A stretch of DNA of 64,000 nucleotides from Trichaptum fuscoviolaceum (lineage: Eukaryota; Basidiomycota; Agaricomycetes; Hymenochaetales; Trichaptaceae). The notes under the pieces are model-generated. The model made no database searches. It saw only the letters and a program-made list of their open reading frames with translations, and was not told the DNA's origin. Below, piece after piece: positions 43,756-56,581 of this stretch (position 1 is its first letter; every line of letters begins with the position of its first letter). The stretch covers positions 4,835,250 through 4,899,249 of the forward strand of contig CAJSYZ010000003.1 of assembly GCA_910574455.1 (NCBI GenBank), read 5' to 3'. Position numbers and translations under genes: made by a program.

Positions 43756-45914
43756 ATGGAGGCATCGCTCAGACAATATCTGCAAGAGAGCGTGACCTCC
43801 CACTATTTCGTCTTCATTCTACTTGCAACCTTTGCTGCTTATGTCTGCTTATCAGTCCTAAGTCGCCTTTATCTGTCCCCTCTTAGCTCAATCCCTGGTC
43901 CTTGGTATGCCGTTATATCGGACTTCTGGTTCACGTGGATATTCGTACGATTTCGGAGAGTTCGCACAATCGATTCCCTGTTCAAAACGTATGGCCCTGT
44001 CGTGCGCGTCTCTCCGAACCGAGTCGTATTTCTGGATGCGTCTACGTACAAGCAAGTCTATGGGACTGCGGCGAAGGTTGACAAACACCCTATGTACAAG
44101 ACATTCAATATGTGCGTGACAAAATTTTATAGTCTCATCAACGGGAGAATTATGTCGCAACTAACATCGATGTTTCCATAGAGCAGGACAAGATCATGTG
44201 TTTGTGAAAATCTGCGTGATATGCCAGCTGGGCCTGACGTCGTTGTCTTTGCAGTTTCACGATCCTCGATCATGCCCAACATGCGGCACGAAGGAAGCTC
44301 CTCTCTTCTCATTATACGTTCTCATACTTGTCACGTTTCGAACCGGAATTCCACTCCATCACTATGCGCATGATTAAGGTTTTTGCCCATCATCTAAAAT
44401 TACCTTTTACCAACTGACATGTCGATTCACAGCTTATTCTGAAGCTGCCTCGCGAACTTCCGCTCGATACATTAGTCCTCTTCCGACACTATCTCATTGA
44501 CATCAATAGCTCGCATCTCTTCGACTTCTCCTCGGGATCTCTAAAGATTTATTCCGACCACGTAATGAAAAATGAGCGCGAAGATGCTCTAAGCACATGT
44601 ATCAACGATTTCCCAAGACAAGGGGTATTAGTAAGTGGCCTAAATACAGTTTATTGGCCGAATCACATCATAAGTCTTAAGAAAAACCTTTTTCCGACTT
44701 GGCTTTGGGCTGTTGCATCCCGATTCCCAAATTCTCGATGGCAAGAATTTGTGAATGCCGAAAGAAACCTGTGGGAGGTAACAAAGCTATTTCTTGATTG
44801 TCACATCTTTGCTGATACATACAACCAGTTTATAAAAGATCGTGTTCAGCAAAGTCATTTAGGCGAGAATCGAAACATCCAAGACACTATTATCGGCGAG
44901 AGGAGTAGCTTCGTGGCACGTATGCTTGTCGGTAAAGCTGCAGATGCCCTATCACAAGAAGAGATAATCGCCGAGACCACCGGACAGATGTAAATATGCG
45001 GAGTCCTCGTAAGGTTTGGTTCTAAATGAAAGTTCTTCCTTACAGAATCGCCGGTACAGACACAACGTCGACAACGCTGTCGTTCTTGTTGTTTGAGCTT
45101 AGCAGAAGACTAGATGTAGCAACAAAGCTTCAGACTGAAATCGACTCCGTTATGGTTGATCCCGCGAGTATACCAGACAATAGGACCTTGCGTGATCTTC
45201 CGTACCTCAATGCCGTTATTTCGGAAGGCAAGTGCCCGTTGCCCTTTGCAATACAATAGCATTCTGACACTTATCTCATCCGAAGGCTTGCGTATATATA
45301 GCGCGCAACCCAGCCCTCTCGATCGCGTCGTTCCTCCAGCCCATGGCCCACTCAGAATCCTGGGATACGACCTTCCAGCGGGAACCATTGTGGCCAGCCA
45401 GGCGTGGTCAATTCATAGAGAAGCCAGTGTTTTCCTCGAACCTGACCATTTCAATCCAGATCGTTGGATCGAAGGGGCGATTGCAGCGCCTTCCGAGCCT
45501 CAGTCTACACAAGGCGGTAGGCTTGCTTCATTCGGATATTAAGAAATGCCGTTCATTGACGCGTGCTTCTTTCCGCACAAATTAATGATGCAGCGCAGAA
45601 TCAGAGTGCTGAGACACCTAATACGGCGCGCATGGAAGCAAACATGTTCCCTTTCGCCCACGGCCCTCGGATGTGCTTAGGCAACAATCTGGTATTAATA
45701 GTTCTGCGCCTCGCTCTGGCAACCATCACTCGTAATTTCGACATTGTCTCTCCTCCGGAAACAAATGAGCAAACTATGGGTATTCGAGATGCCAATGTGA
45801 GTCTCGTTTTTGCTCTCCTATGGCAACGATTTATATCCTGTCTCTAATTCCTAAAAGCTAATTTTCCCTGTTGGAGGGGAATGCAAACTAATATTTGTTC
45901 CGAGATCTACATAA
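43756..45914 (+). CDS. Cytochrome P450 monooxygenase (complete, eight exons)
   Basis: Exons 43756-44111, 44182-44199, 44255-44378, 44433-44989, 45046-45227, 45286-45516, 45594-45796, 45858-45914; 575 aa. Phases agree at every join and no stop breaks the frame. A membrane helix at the start (FVFILLATFAAYVCLSVL) and SIPGP hinge anchor it in the ER. Landmarks: YGPVVRVSPNRV, the exon-2 join GQDHVFTILDHAQHAARR (C-helix region), I-helix AGTDTTST, K-helix ExxR in EGLRIYS, FNPDRW, and the haem loop FAHGPRMCLG with its Cys ligand. Exon 2 is an 18-nt micro-exon and intron 5 uses a GC donor (GCAAGT at 45228). The substrate cannot be read from sequence; no other pathway gene lies nearby, so it is not in an obvious metabolite cluster. 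Confidence 0.9.
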
Positions 45915-48900
45915 TGACTCAAGGTCGTCGGCTCAACCTGGCGTGTGTACATTATCCTGATTCATGAAGGTTGACGGCGATGTTCTAACAGATGTTGCTG
46001 TTTTCAGATCTATTCCACGCTTCTGGACCTAATGCAATAATGTGGGGCTTTCGAAGGCCTGGAACCATGTAGAATCGTTCTATAAATCCATCTTCTATCA
46101 AGATATTTTTGGGCACGCGCATAACGGGAGATCGTCAGGAGTGCCATATTCGCATGTATCTACCCACCAAAAGCAGCTGGTGTGCGAAACTAGCAAGGTT
46201 CGGTACAGATCACAACAGGTGCCATGATCCTTGGAAAAACCAATTGTTGTGAACAGGTCGAAGACAATGGATGGCTTGCTTCGGCGAAGTATCATATTTG
46301 TGGCACGCTCCTGATAGGGCACGTTCTCAAGTTAGTCATTATCCGCGTGAGGCAAACTTGAACGTTTCGTGCGCACAAAAGACATGACACGCTTTCCACA
46401 ACTCCGACGTAGGTGCAATGACTAACGGTCCGCTTCTTGTTTTCTACTAGACCGCTATGCAAATGAAATGTCTAGGATCAGCTATAGGGGATTTTGTCGA
46501 GACTCTTGAGGTCCTAATGATCTAAAGATGGATTTATATATGAAGATTAAACCCGTCCTTGCGATTTCCAGCCACTTCTGTTGCTTGCCATCTGCGACAC
46601 CAGCACGTACGCACTTTGAAACGTATTCTTCAGTACAGTACATTCTCTTTTGATTCACCCGTAACCTGAATGAAGCCTACTTCTTCTCCAGACCGCCTCG
46701 ACTCAATGGACCGCTGGAGTCACGAAGCCAAAGATGAATGAGTTTAAGCTACCCTCTACGGGTGCAGGAGTCTGTACAGCTACATACTGATCCATTTTGG
46801 TTAATTTACAAGCGGTGCTACTAAGGTGTACCCTGGAGCTACGGAAGCTTCTGATTGAACCAAAGATATGTTCGAAACATCTTGAATCTATTGGAGACGA
46901 AGGTGCACAAGAAGGATGCTATCTAGCACCCTTGAATTTTCAAAGACTATTGGATTAAGTTCCGGCTGCGACCGGTCAGCTTGCGTCCAAGGTATTTGAA
47001 ACCGCTCCCTCCGTTTGTAACTCTCAACTCACCCACAACCTCTCTCTCCTCTGCTATTGCACCTTGAACCCACTTGTTGTGTCGCGCCAATCTCCTGGGA
47101 TGCATCCTCACTCTCTGCAGAGGGCTACAGCCACATATTGGAGGCGTTCTACTAACTGTGTCATATTGTACTCAGATGGCGCAACACGTCCTATGTGGCG
47201 TAGCCTCTGCAGCGAAGCGGCCAGATCCTAGGAAAGGTGCACATCCTCTACCCTAAAGATTGCGAAGCAACATTTTATGTGAGTAGCCTGTCCTATCTCT
47301 ACTATCGACCTCTTAATATTTTTCAGAGCAGTCTTCGCACGGATAGACAGACTCCCGTCTCTCAATTAATGAAGTAATCATATGCACTGGTTGACCTTCT
47401 CCCGATCGTATCGAAAGTGCAACTAAATTACTTTCACATGCACCCTCCACATGCGCACGTTGTGCATACGATGGATTACTATTCTAATAATCTGATAGAT
47501 CACCCGGGGCGCGGAGCTGAAGATTATGGTTTGGACTCCACCACGTTTGACTGAAGCACAAGTCAACGTTAATCTCGCAGTTACGTTACTCATAGCTTCA
47601 TGTGACAGTGAGCATCCCGTCTTCCCTCACTGAACTAGGCAATTAACTTTTAACTCTCAGGAAATTGCACAATTCATTACTGAAGGACTTTGCAACTTTG
47701 CACGTATATTAAATCGAACATTATGTCCCTGTACCTTTCGATGTCATTGAATTCAGTTCTTTTCACCTGGACAAATATATAAAGCTACGCTTTTGGCAAG
47801 ATTGTGATGAGACTCAAACTCGTTGAGTACCAAGGCTGTGATATTGTGGAGGTTTGGGTAAGGCGATACCGTACCCCGGCCGTAGTCCTTTGACTGCGAT
47901 GATTGCTCCCACAAATATGTATGTTAGATGCTTTTCCATCGAGTATTCATATAATTTAATTATTTTTCTCTTGATTCTCGTTTATGCCATCCTGACAACG
48001 TTTGACACTCATGATGCACGCGATGCTATTGGTTGGTCAAGTCTCGGAAGGTTGATGATCGGCGTTCCAAGAATGGTAATTCTAGAACGGCAACAGCCTC
48101 GCGATCGGAGGGCACTTACAGACTTTCCCCTCCGGTTGTAAGCTACATGATGCAACCTCCAATGTGTTGTAAGTCGTGAGGAGGGTAATTGCACCCTTCC
48201 GTCCCTTTTAACACTTTCAGATCGCCGTTAAATAAGGTTAGCTTTGCACCCTCGGGTCAAATGCACAGTTATCGATTGAACGGCTTCTTTGCTTGGTACT
48301 AGGCGGCTAAAGTTCAAGATGGTACATGATTTATACATTCGAGCCTTATTCAGAACGGGTGCTTAGCAAGTTACCCGATGATGACATACCTCTGATACTG
48401 TACTGCTGAGGGCGAAGTTCGCTGGCCTCGTGTCTGCTGTCTGTTCCACTTTTTTTCTAAGCATTAGCAACATAACCTATTGGAAATGCCCATTTGCACA
48501 AATAAAAGTATGTACTAAAATTGAAAGCATAGCAAGTGTATGAAAATATACGTTCTGTAGTTTCATAGCTTATAGTTATTGGCGTTTGGATGGTCTGGCA
48601 AAGTAATTTTGACAAGGAGTCTATCCACATCCCTTCTCGGAGGTTTCCGCAATGAATACACAGTAGGAAAATTATCAATTCACGCAGACTTTCTGTCAAA
48701 CGTACACCCTAGCTACTATCTCAAGTGTTGTGCCATCGCCCTTTATCTCTTGACATCAATCAGCTTCGTCCGATAAACGGTAGCGGAACTAATCTCGGGC
48801 TGTTTCCACATGATTGCAGCATGTTTTTGGTGTTATGACAGGATGAGAAGCTTTACTGGATGATTCTATGACTTACAACGAGGCGCCAGCACACCATTCG

Positions 48901-49650
48901 CTCTCACAGTCGAGCTTCTCCGTCTCCTCTTCAAATATGCGGTCCAATCCGATAGAGTCCACCGCCCGGTCACACATCGGTTGTTTACGGCAAACGCGGT
49001 CACCAGAGGTGCCGGGTGGATGAAAGTCGGGTCTGTGTACCGAAAACGTCCTAATGGGCTCCATAAGACAAGGTTCATGACACATCGATTAGCTGAATAT
49101 AAACCCCGGACGGGCGCTCACGAAGATCTCAGAGTCGAATCAAGACCCATCTGATCCCCAGCGTCTTTGCCATTGTTGCCCTAGACGCCTTACTCGCCCG
49201 CGCCTGCTGCATCGTTTCTCAACCCCGGAGGCTCTCCCTCAGCGCCTCCACGGAGCGCCTTCGCAACATGAAATCGAAGGCGAGTACCGCATTCTCTTAG
49301 TCCCGGCAGCCAAGGCGTTGCATGGGTATTGGCCTAGGCTCTGATTTGACACGCTCCCCTGATCGAAGCCCACGACGATCCAGATCCGTAAACAGGCTGC
49401 AAAGTGCCAATGCAGCGTCTATCGAGTACCCTGGGTCTCGGATTCAGTGTTGCATGCCAGGTTAATGAATTTCGAAATCATTATGTTCGTACATTCGCTG
49501 AAATGTAAGCTCGTGAAATTTCATAGCATACTGCAGACAATGCACATTCATGGACTGGGACTCCTCCACTGATACGAGAACTCGTGAGTTATACATTCCC
49601 CTCTAGCATATCATAACACTCAATTGTACCAAATGTCCATGTACTTGCGC
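45915..49650. other. Largest gene-poor interval (3.7 kb)
   Basis: No ORF with recognisable domains, no tRNA and no transposon ends were seen. A minus-strand Cys-containing ORF at 49085-48873 and a plus-strand ORF at 47854-48141 have no support beyond being open. Confidence 0.5.
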
Positions 49651-50995
49651 CTATCGGTCAGCTTCAGGCATCTTATCCTTTGGCTGAGACCTAAGCGTCT
49701 TAACTGCCTGAATCTCCCGATATTCGGAAAGGAGAGCGAGGATAGGCTGGGTGAGATTTGTTAGTATTAACAAGCGTGCGTTTATCCATATATTCTTACG
49801 CGACAATAGAACTTGAACTCATAAATGTTGTCAATTGCACTCGATGCTCGATGAAGATCGTCCGCGACCTTCAAGAATCGATGAAGGCTGTCCTTCCTAC
49901 AAATCTTGTCTCCCGCTTTCCTAACGAGTAGGAACAAGGCCTTCATATATCCATGCTCCCGACGATGCAGTAGCAACGTCTCTGCCGCAAGCGCAATATC
50001 ATTGCCCGAGAGTATTTTGGAGTTGAGGAGACAACCCATAAATTCGATGTGAGCCATTCCCTGCAGCGTCAACTCCAAACGTTCCTTCTGACCAAGTCGC
50101 AATGTCAACTGTAGTTCTTCGATAACAAGATCATCATATTCTGCAAAGGTAAGAAACCGATTTCCACCAATCTGCATGCTTTCTTCAGTCGTCTTGTTTC
50201 ATCTCATATCTGGGTGTTTCCACTCACCGGATGCCAGATTTTTGCAAATCTGCACATGACATGGAAGCGAAGCTCTTCTTCTGCAGCCGCACGGGCATGA
50301 TGTCCGAGAGGCCGGTGTAAGTTATGTATTTTCTTGATGGTACCGGAAACGGTGGCAAAGGAGCGAACTCCCCGTACCAACCACTCAGCGGTATATGCGA
50401 AGGTGTTTTGCGATGAGCTCCATACCTTGTGTGGAATCACAGCGGCATTTTCTTCTATACTGTTGTCGGTGGTTGACGGGGAATCGATACCATTACCATT
50501 GCCAATGGTCCTATCAAAGTAGGAAAGGTCTGCGTAGCGATCGTCCCCGGCCGCGAAGAGCGGATATCCTTTCGCGTTTTCTTGCCAATGTGTAACGACG
50601 TCTTGTCCTACGTCTTGTGAGGGGGGACAGGATGGCATGCCAAGATGAGCACATCGGTATACAGGGTGCTGCCAACCATCTGTCTCAGTACGAGTGTCTT
50701 GGTGCTCACGAGACACGGGATAGATGGAACAGGTAGAATCTGCATGACTTCCAACTGAAGATGCTGCGGACGATATCGTAGACGGAGGAGAGGAGATGTA
50801 ATGAACCGGGAGGTCAGTGGGATTGAGAAATATTCCGTCTTTCTCGACGTATTCGTGCTGCGGATAGCATAGGAATTGCATTTCTTGCATGCTGGTGGTT
50901 ATGATGTACATAGACTGGTAGAACGGATAGCGGGTGCTGCTACGGGGTCGCAAAAGGCTTATGAGTACTAGTCCGATCTCATTTCCGTGCATCAT
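49651..50995 (-). CDS. Protein with a possible MIF4G-like helical domain
   Basis: Three exons, 50995-50228, 50171-49800 and 49746-49651, 411 aa; both introns are short (57 and 53 nt) with good borders and phase 0. The first 190 residues are hydrophilic and probably disordered. From VRSFATVSGTIKKIHNL onward it becomes helical: ELRFHVMCRFAKIWHP, LQLTLRLGQKERLELTL, GMAHIEFMGCLLNSKIL, AETLLLHRREHGYMKAL, FLLVRKAGDKIC, LHRFLKVADDLHRA, and EFKFYCRPILALLSEYREI. The run 'R..L..M.hIgfLf...iL... a...Ll', then 'l..Ll...G.k', matches the repeat order of MIF4G domains (eIF4G, NMD and cap-binding factors), so a role in mRNA translation or decay is possible. This is inference; sequence identity is low. Two start ATGs are adjacent (50995, 50992). 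Confidence 0.55.
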
Positions 50996-51641
50996 CTCCA
51001 GATGTATCTTGATAGACCAGTCAACCGATACTTCTGACCCAGGAATTGCCAGCCTTTCCCAAAATCGAGGCGATTACTATTACAGAGTTAATCCATATGT
51101 TAGGCTCAAGTATAGGATACAACCAATACAAGCAATCTGCTTTATTTAGTTTGTTGCGGACAGTGGCTTGCGCTTTATAGCGAGTGAGGCGTTTGCCATT
51201 ATAGGGCCTAGATAAATCAAGTTATCCTGAGATAAGATTCGAGATCGAAATAAGATGTCCTTTCCTACATGGATTAACGTTCTGTTGCATCTTCGCCGAT
51301 TGCACATGTTCGTCGAAACCTGAGTTGACCCCTGTACGATTTCTTGCTGTGTTCATCATTAAATTGAGAGATTAGTCATCAGTCCAAATATGGGTGATGG
51401 CGCAAGAGCACCCAGATATCGACTTTCATACATAAGAAACAATGGCTACAACAGATGCGATGCAATACAATAGTTAAACAATAGATACGACCGCAAAGAT
51501 GTGATTTCTGAATATACAGCCCTAGAGAGGAACAAAAAGCACAAGATGAGACAGCGAAGAAAAGAAGGCAGCCCGGGGCAAATCATTAGCCCAGAAGATA
51601 GATTCAAGATAGAAAAGATATCAAGAATAGTAGACACAGAT
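50996..51641. other. Intergenic, nothing recognised
   Basis: Promoter side of the 50995 gene and 3' flank of the 51642-54302 gene. AT-rich with no features. Confidence 0.5.
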
Positions 51642-54302
51642 TTAGGAGTCGCCAGTCAAGCCTAATGCCTTGTTAGAGAGATAATACAGAGGTAAATATC
51701 ACCACATACCAAGTTTTTGGAGCCAACGCTTGTGCACCTCGTCAGATTCCGCGGCTTGATGTGCTGCTGCTGCATCTTTTCCCTCGGGGACAGGTCCTTC
51801 CGCGCGTGACTGAAGGGATCAATAAGTATATATCTCTGAGGCAGTTCCGAGATCTTATTCATATTGATGCTGACCTCTTTATCTCCGTCTTGCTCCTCTT
51901 CCGACTCAGGGCCTACGTCATCTTCTGATGTACGTGCGATGCCGTTCTTAGCGTTCCTCTTCTTCAGCGATGAGCGATCGACAAGAGCAGCGGAGTCAGT
52001 GCGGGGTGTTTGACTTAAAACTTCTTGCATTTCGTCGTCAACCTCATGAGGGGCATCCTCATCTTCCTCCGGGATATCCCGGAGCTGCGAGCGTTTGCTC
52101 ACGGAGTTTGGAGTGTTCGAACGAGAAGTAGACTTTCGTCCCGATAGACTTATCGGAGGATCCAAGGACGAGCCTCTTGAGCCGGAGCCGGTACCTCTTT
52201 TCCGTGACGAAGACTTCGCTCTTCCCTGAGGGACAACCGGTGCGATGGGTTCCTCTTCCTCAAGATGTTCCTCTGCCTTCTTTCGCTTCCTCGCCGGTCT
52301 TGCCCTTGAGGCTCGCCCACGGCCACGGCCACGTGAAGCTCCAACCCGAGGAACTGCTTGACCATTCTTGCTCGCAGCTGACGCAATAGAACTAACACTA
52401 CCGCTTCGTGAGCGCGAATCATTCACATCGGCCGACCCTGAGCCGATTGCTTGGTCTGCCAGGACGTCAAGAGCCGACGCGCGCCTACCAAGACGCGCGG
52501 ATGAGCCTTCGGTGGTGTCCGCGTTGGTGGTCGACCCAATGCGTCGTCTTTTCGGAGTTGGGCTGCCATCTGAGACATCTTCCGTCGTGTCAGAAGGGCC
52601 TCCAGCAGCGTTTGCATTCGTACGTTTTCCATTCCCTGTGGGTGTAGCAGATGGGGAGAAGACCGTCTGTGCCGCAGAAAGAAGCTTGTCCAGCGGGGTT
52701 AGGGGTGAAGCTGCGGTTGCACCACTGCCGCCTACCGACTTCCCTTGCTGTCGCTGTCGGCTCGCAGGTGTCGAAGGGCCAGCGGACTTGGACGAGCTAA
52801 CAGCTGTCGAAGAGACATTGGGCGACTTTGCCGAACTATGAGAAGGGCTTGCACCGACTGGAGCGAAGCCTGGATATGGTGCCGTCCCATAAAACGCATA
52901 TGCAGGCCCTGGTACGGGACCCGGTACGAAGAATGGTGTTGGCATCCCACCTGGTCTACCACCTGGCGGACGTCCGCCACCAGACGGCGGGGCAGGGACA
53001 AAAAATGGATGGGCGGCGGATGGGAAAAACCCCGGGGAACCTGGAGGGTATGGAGGACGAGTTGGGGATTTTTGAGGCGTCTTCGGGGTGGTGGGGAGGG
53101 GTCCAAGGGCCTGGCCGGGGGTGAATGTCGCAGACGGTGTTGAAGGTCCATCATTCGCCCTTCCTTTGCCTTTCGTGTTACTGCTTGCAGCGGGCTCAGA
53201 CTCAGGAGGCTGAAAGGTAGACGATGATAGCATTGTCGCACGACGACGACCTATCCTGCGGGCAGCTAAGAGGAGATGCTCGGCGCGTGCATCGGTGAGG
53301 GTTGGTGTTCGCTTGAAGTAACTGCGTTTCCTCGACCGCCGTGATCTTTGATGCCCTTCTCGTTCATCCCCTTCCCGTTGGCGATAATACTGACCTTGAC
53401 TATCTTGTCGTTTCCTTTCCTTCGGAGTTGATGGTTCACCTTCGGTAGCGTCGGTGGCGTCAGCCTCGGCAGCAACAACATTAGCTGTCTCAGCCTTCTT
53501 CTTGCGATGCTCTCGATGTGAGCTTGACAATGCATAAGGTTGCATCAACAGCACGGGTCGGAGATGCGACAATTCATTTTCTAATGCCACTAGTCTTCCT
53601 TGAGCATTTGCTAGCTAAGCTTTGCATCAGTTGCAGAAATACAAATAGACAAAGTCGCACATACTTTCTGTCGAAGGCTTACGTTCTCGGACTCGATGAG
53701 GGCTGGTAATTTGCCATATTCCTGTAAAGCCTGAGTCAGGCTTGAACGCATTTATGCATATAATATACGGGAAATGTTTTGAGCGCATATGTCTGGCTGA
53801 GGCAAGCAAAACATGCAGAAATATGAAACGACACATACACAGCTAGAGGGAACTCAACCAAAAGATAACTCACCTGCTCCTTGTAAATATTCGGCGAGGC
53901 TTTATTTAATTGTGCAACCAATGTCTCCGCCACTCTGGACCAGTTTTCCCTCTCGCCATCCCAGAGCTGCTTGTCTTCATCCATCCGCTGCACCAGATAC
54001 TTGCGTTGCATCGACAGCTGAGCGATCGTGTCCGCCTGAGAGAGCACCTGAGTACGAAGCGAAAGTGCTGCCGTGGTCAGACGTAAGACCATATCCGAGA
54101 GCTCTGCCTCGGGTCCCTTCCCCTTCCCCTTCCCTTTCGAAAGGTTCTCCTGCACATCTTCAGCGCTCTGGCGCATCTTCTGAATCTCATCATCATCAGG
54201 CGCATCTGGCGATGGGTCCCGGGCGGTATCATCGTCGCCTTGGTGCAGTTCTGGGGTCGGTGAGGGTGCCATGACACTATCTGGCAGCTCTTCGGATGCC
54301 AT
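51642..54302 (-). CDS. Large low-complexity, probably nuclear protein with coiled coil
   Basis: Five exons, 54302-53874, 53721-53665, 53614-51875, 51809-51710 and 51661-51642; 781 aa, all joins in phase. Residues 60-180 form a long helix, likely a coiled coil (VLRLTTAALSLRTQVLSQAD ... MDEDKQLWDGERENWSRV ... ALIESENVSLRQK). A basic patch follows (RSRRSRKRSYFKR), then Pro/Gly-rich stretches (PPSGGGRPPGGRPGG), Ser/Thr-rich segments, and SPTPKRRRIG. An RGRGRGRASRARPARKRKK block resembles AT-hook or nuclear-localisation sequence. The acidic C-terminus ends HQAAESDEVHKRWLQKLGL. The last intron was chosen over the longer open frame because it restores this coherent ending. No enzyme motif. A DNA- or chromatin-associated role is inferred from composition only. 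Confidence 0.7.
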
Positions 54303-55333
54303 TCTTGATTCAAGCGTCCGTGGCCCGCCGTTGTGGCCGTCGTCGGCGCTGTCTTACTTCGTCGCTGTCGTCGTGCACGATGTCGGGAAGAAAATGAGGC
54401 ATGCAAACAACGCCAAACATGCACGCGCGTTCGAGCCTGGGGCACGTGACATCCAGCCACCACTGACACTCCGCCGCAGTGGCCACTGACAAAGTAGACT
54501 TCAAGTTTTCACTAGCCGCCTTCAACATCCAAAGGCTTTGCCAACACTAATCCGCGTCATCCTGCATCGTGTAGAGCTCGCTGAATACTGTAAAGTGACT
54601 GCGAATTTTGTGTGGATCAGTCAACATACTGAGCCAAGCTCCTCCTTCAACTTACGATGGCAGAAAAGAAGGATCGATTCTGACAAGCCCATGCTACAGC
54701 AAAACAATTGCGGTCCACATCAAGCCATTCGACGGGCTGCGATAGAAATACTTGGCTGCTCAATATCGAGTAGTAATTCATACCGGCGCTGAAGATTCCC
54801 CCAACTCTTCTGTACTATGTAATCTTCTCACATGTACAGTAGGCATTGGCTTTATTTTTAAAAACGCAATATCAATCCCGAGATCGGACTCAGTCTGATT
54901 CAGTCCTTGACTATATCTTCGTCTATATCCTAATGTAAGAGCTTTTGTTATCGTCCTTAGTCCCGTTTGGCTTCTATATCAAACACTGGCATTAGAGACG
55001 GTGATGGCCGCCATACATTGACGTATCACTGCATCAGTACTTGATACACGAGAGGTGCGCAGTAGCTCCCGTATCACAGCGTAAATTAATGCTGATGGTG
55101 TATATAGGAACCCAGACTGTAGCTTCATGTTTCCATCAACATGTCAATAATTGACAATTCGCTGAGCAATCTTCAATGCTGCGCACTCGACTCGGACTAC
55201 TTGACATTGATAAGCCACCACATAGATAGTTTACAAGTGCTATACGGACCCGAGAGCATATAAGTGGAAAGCCTCCCCAAAAGGACGCCATAGTTCAGCA
55301 CAACGACTCACTCAATCACACACGATTTTCGCA
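54303..55333. other. Intergenic, nothing recognised
   Basis: Divergent promoters for the 54302 and 55334 genes. Short ORFs without domains. Confidence 0.5.
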
Positions 55334-55985
55334 ATGTCAACGAGGATTTCAGCACTTACTTCCGCTCCTCCCTCATTGCCTCCCATTCGACGAGTTGTAA
55401 CCGGTCACTCTGCCTCCGGAGACTCCATCATTCTCGACGACGACCACGTGCCCTCCGTACCGGTCGGTAAGCGGAAAGAGACCCACTTTGCCGGTCTTTT
55501 CTGGACCGATGACTTCCCTTGCGAGAACGGAGTAGGAAAAGTACAGGATAAGGCGCGCGTGCATCCATTCTTTGTCCATAGTGAGAACGGGAGCAGCGTA
55601 CGAGTGACAGAGTTTCCGCCCGGAGGTACTCCTTCGGTGAGCACTTGCTAATTAAGATTCCGTTAACGTCGTTTATGAGCTGACGTTCTCCAAGCTCTTC
55701 CATAGATCTGTCACCCTCGACTACGTCCTCGTCTTACACGGATCAATTACGCTCTTCTTGGACGACAATAAGAAGGCTGTTCTCCGAAAGAACGACTTCC
55801 TTGTGCAGCGAGGTACGATCCATGGCTGGGTCAATGAAGGCCCAGAGTGGGCGCGAGTCTTTACTTGCATGCTGCGTAAGTGCACTCCGTATCTCTATGG
55901 TAAATAGTTCACCTAACCTAGCCGGACTTTGCTATTAGCGGCACAAAAAGTGAAGATTGAGTTACAGGCAGTTCCTCGCATATGA
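55334..55985 (+). CDS. Cupin-domain protein
   Basis: Exons 55334-55636, 55695-55875 and 55939-55985, 176 aa. The N-terminal half has RRVVTGHSASGDSIILDDD, a common start of fungal cupins that begin with 'VVTGH', then FAGLFWTDDFPCE. The cupin barrel follows: EFPPGGTPSLFHRSVTLDYV, VLHGSITLFLDDNKKAVL, and DFLVQRGTIHGWVNEG. His residues in LFHRS and TIHGW and the Glu/Asp at the usual places suggest a metal site, although the first motif is reduced. The acceptor CCAAG was chosen because it gives SLFHRSVTLDY. Such small single-domain cupins act as dioxygenases, isomerases or binding proteins; the reaction here cannot be told. No lesion was seen. Confidence 0.8.
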
Positions 55986-56581
55986 TTTGCACATTCTCCC
56001 TCAAATCTTGCTATTATTGCAAGCAGCGCCGAGGAACTCCGATCTGATTCTTCGCCGGACTCAATGTTGACATTATATCAGTCCCTTATGTATAATGTCT
56101 TTTATTAATTATCATACAGTCTCCTACACTTCAAACCCCCGAATCATCATGATTTTTAGAGGTAGCGGTGTGTTCTCAAGGGGTGGGACGTTCAATGATT
56201 ATCACAATGCCGCTGCAGAATGGGTGTTGTACATCAAAATGATTATAAGTTCTGTGTGACTATGCCATACCCCGTAAAAGTCAGTCATCGATGTAAGTAA
56301 TTCTAATGCTTGCGGTGCGGAAGCGAAGATGGAGTTAGGATATTGTTTCTCCGAGTTGTAAGTACAATCTCAAACTTTGGTGCTGCGCATGCGCATTCAT
56401 TCATAGAAAACTGACAAGTCCCAACCCCGGAATGGGACAATCCCAGTGATTTATCAGTCCGTGACAAGAATGAATGAATTATGTCAAGTACGAATTCACT
56501 AGTAGTCTGTTTTAGAAAGAGGTCGATCTGTTGACGTATCATGCAATAACTCAAAGGGAGCAAAGGATCTACAAACTAATC
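55986..56581. other. Intergenic, nothing recognised
   Basis: AT-rich spacer between the cupin gene and the F-box pseudogene. Confidence 0.5.

Noticed and set aside
43756..45914. P450 as a pseudogene because of several separate ORFs
   Set aside because: With eight exons, including an 18-nt one and a GC-AG intron, every motif joins in phase without stops.
48873..49085. Small Cys-rich secreted protein on the minus strand
   Set aside because: No ATG-linked signal peptide and no conserved Cys spacing; isolated open frame in a gene-poor stretch.
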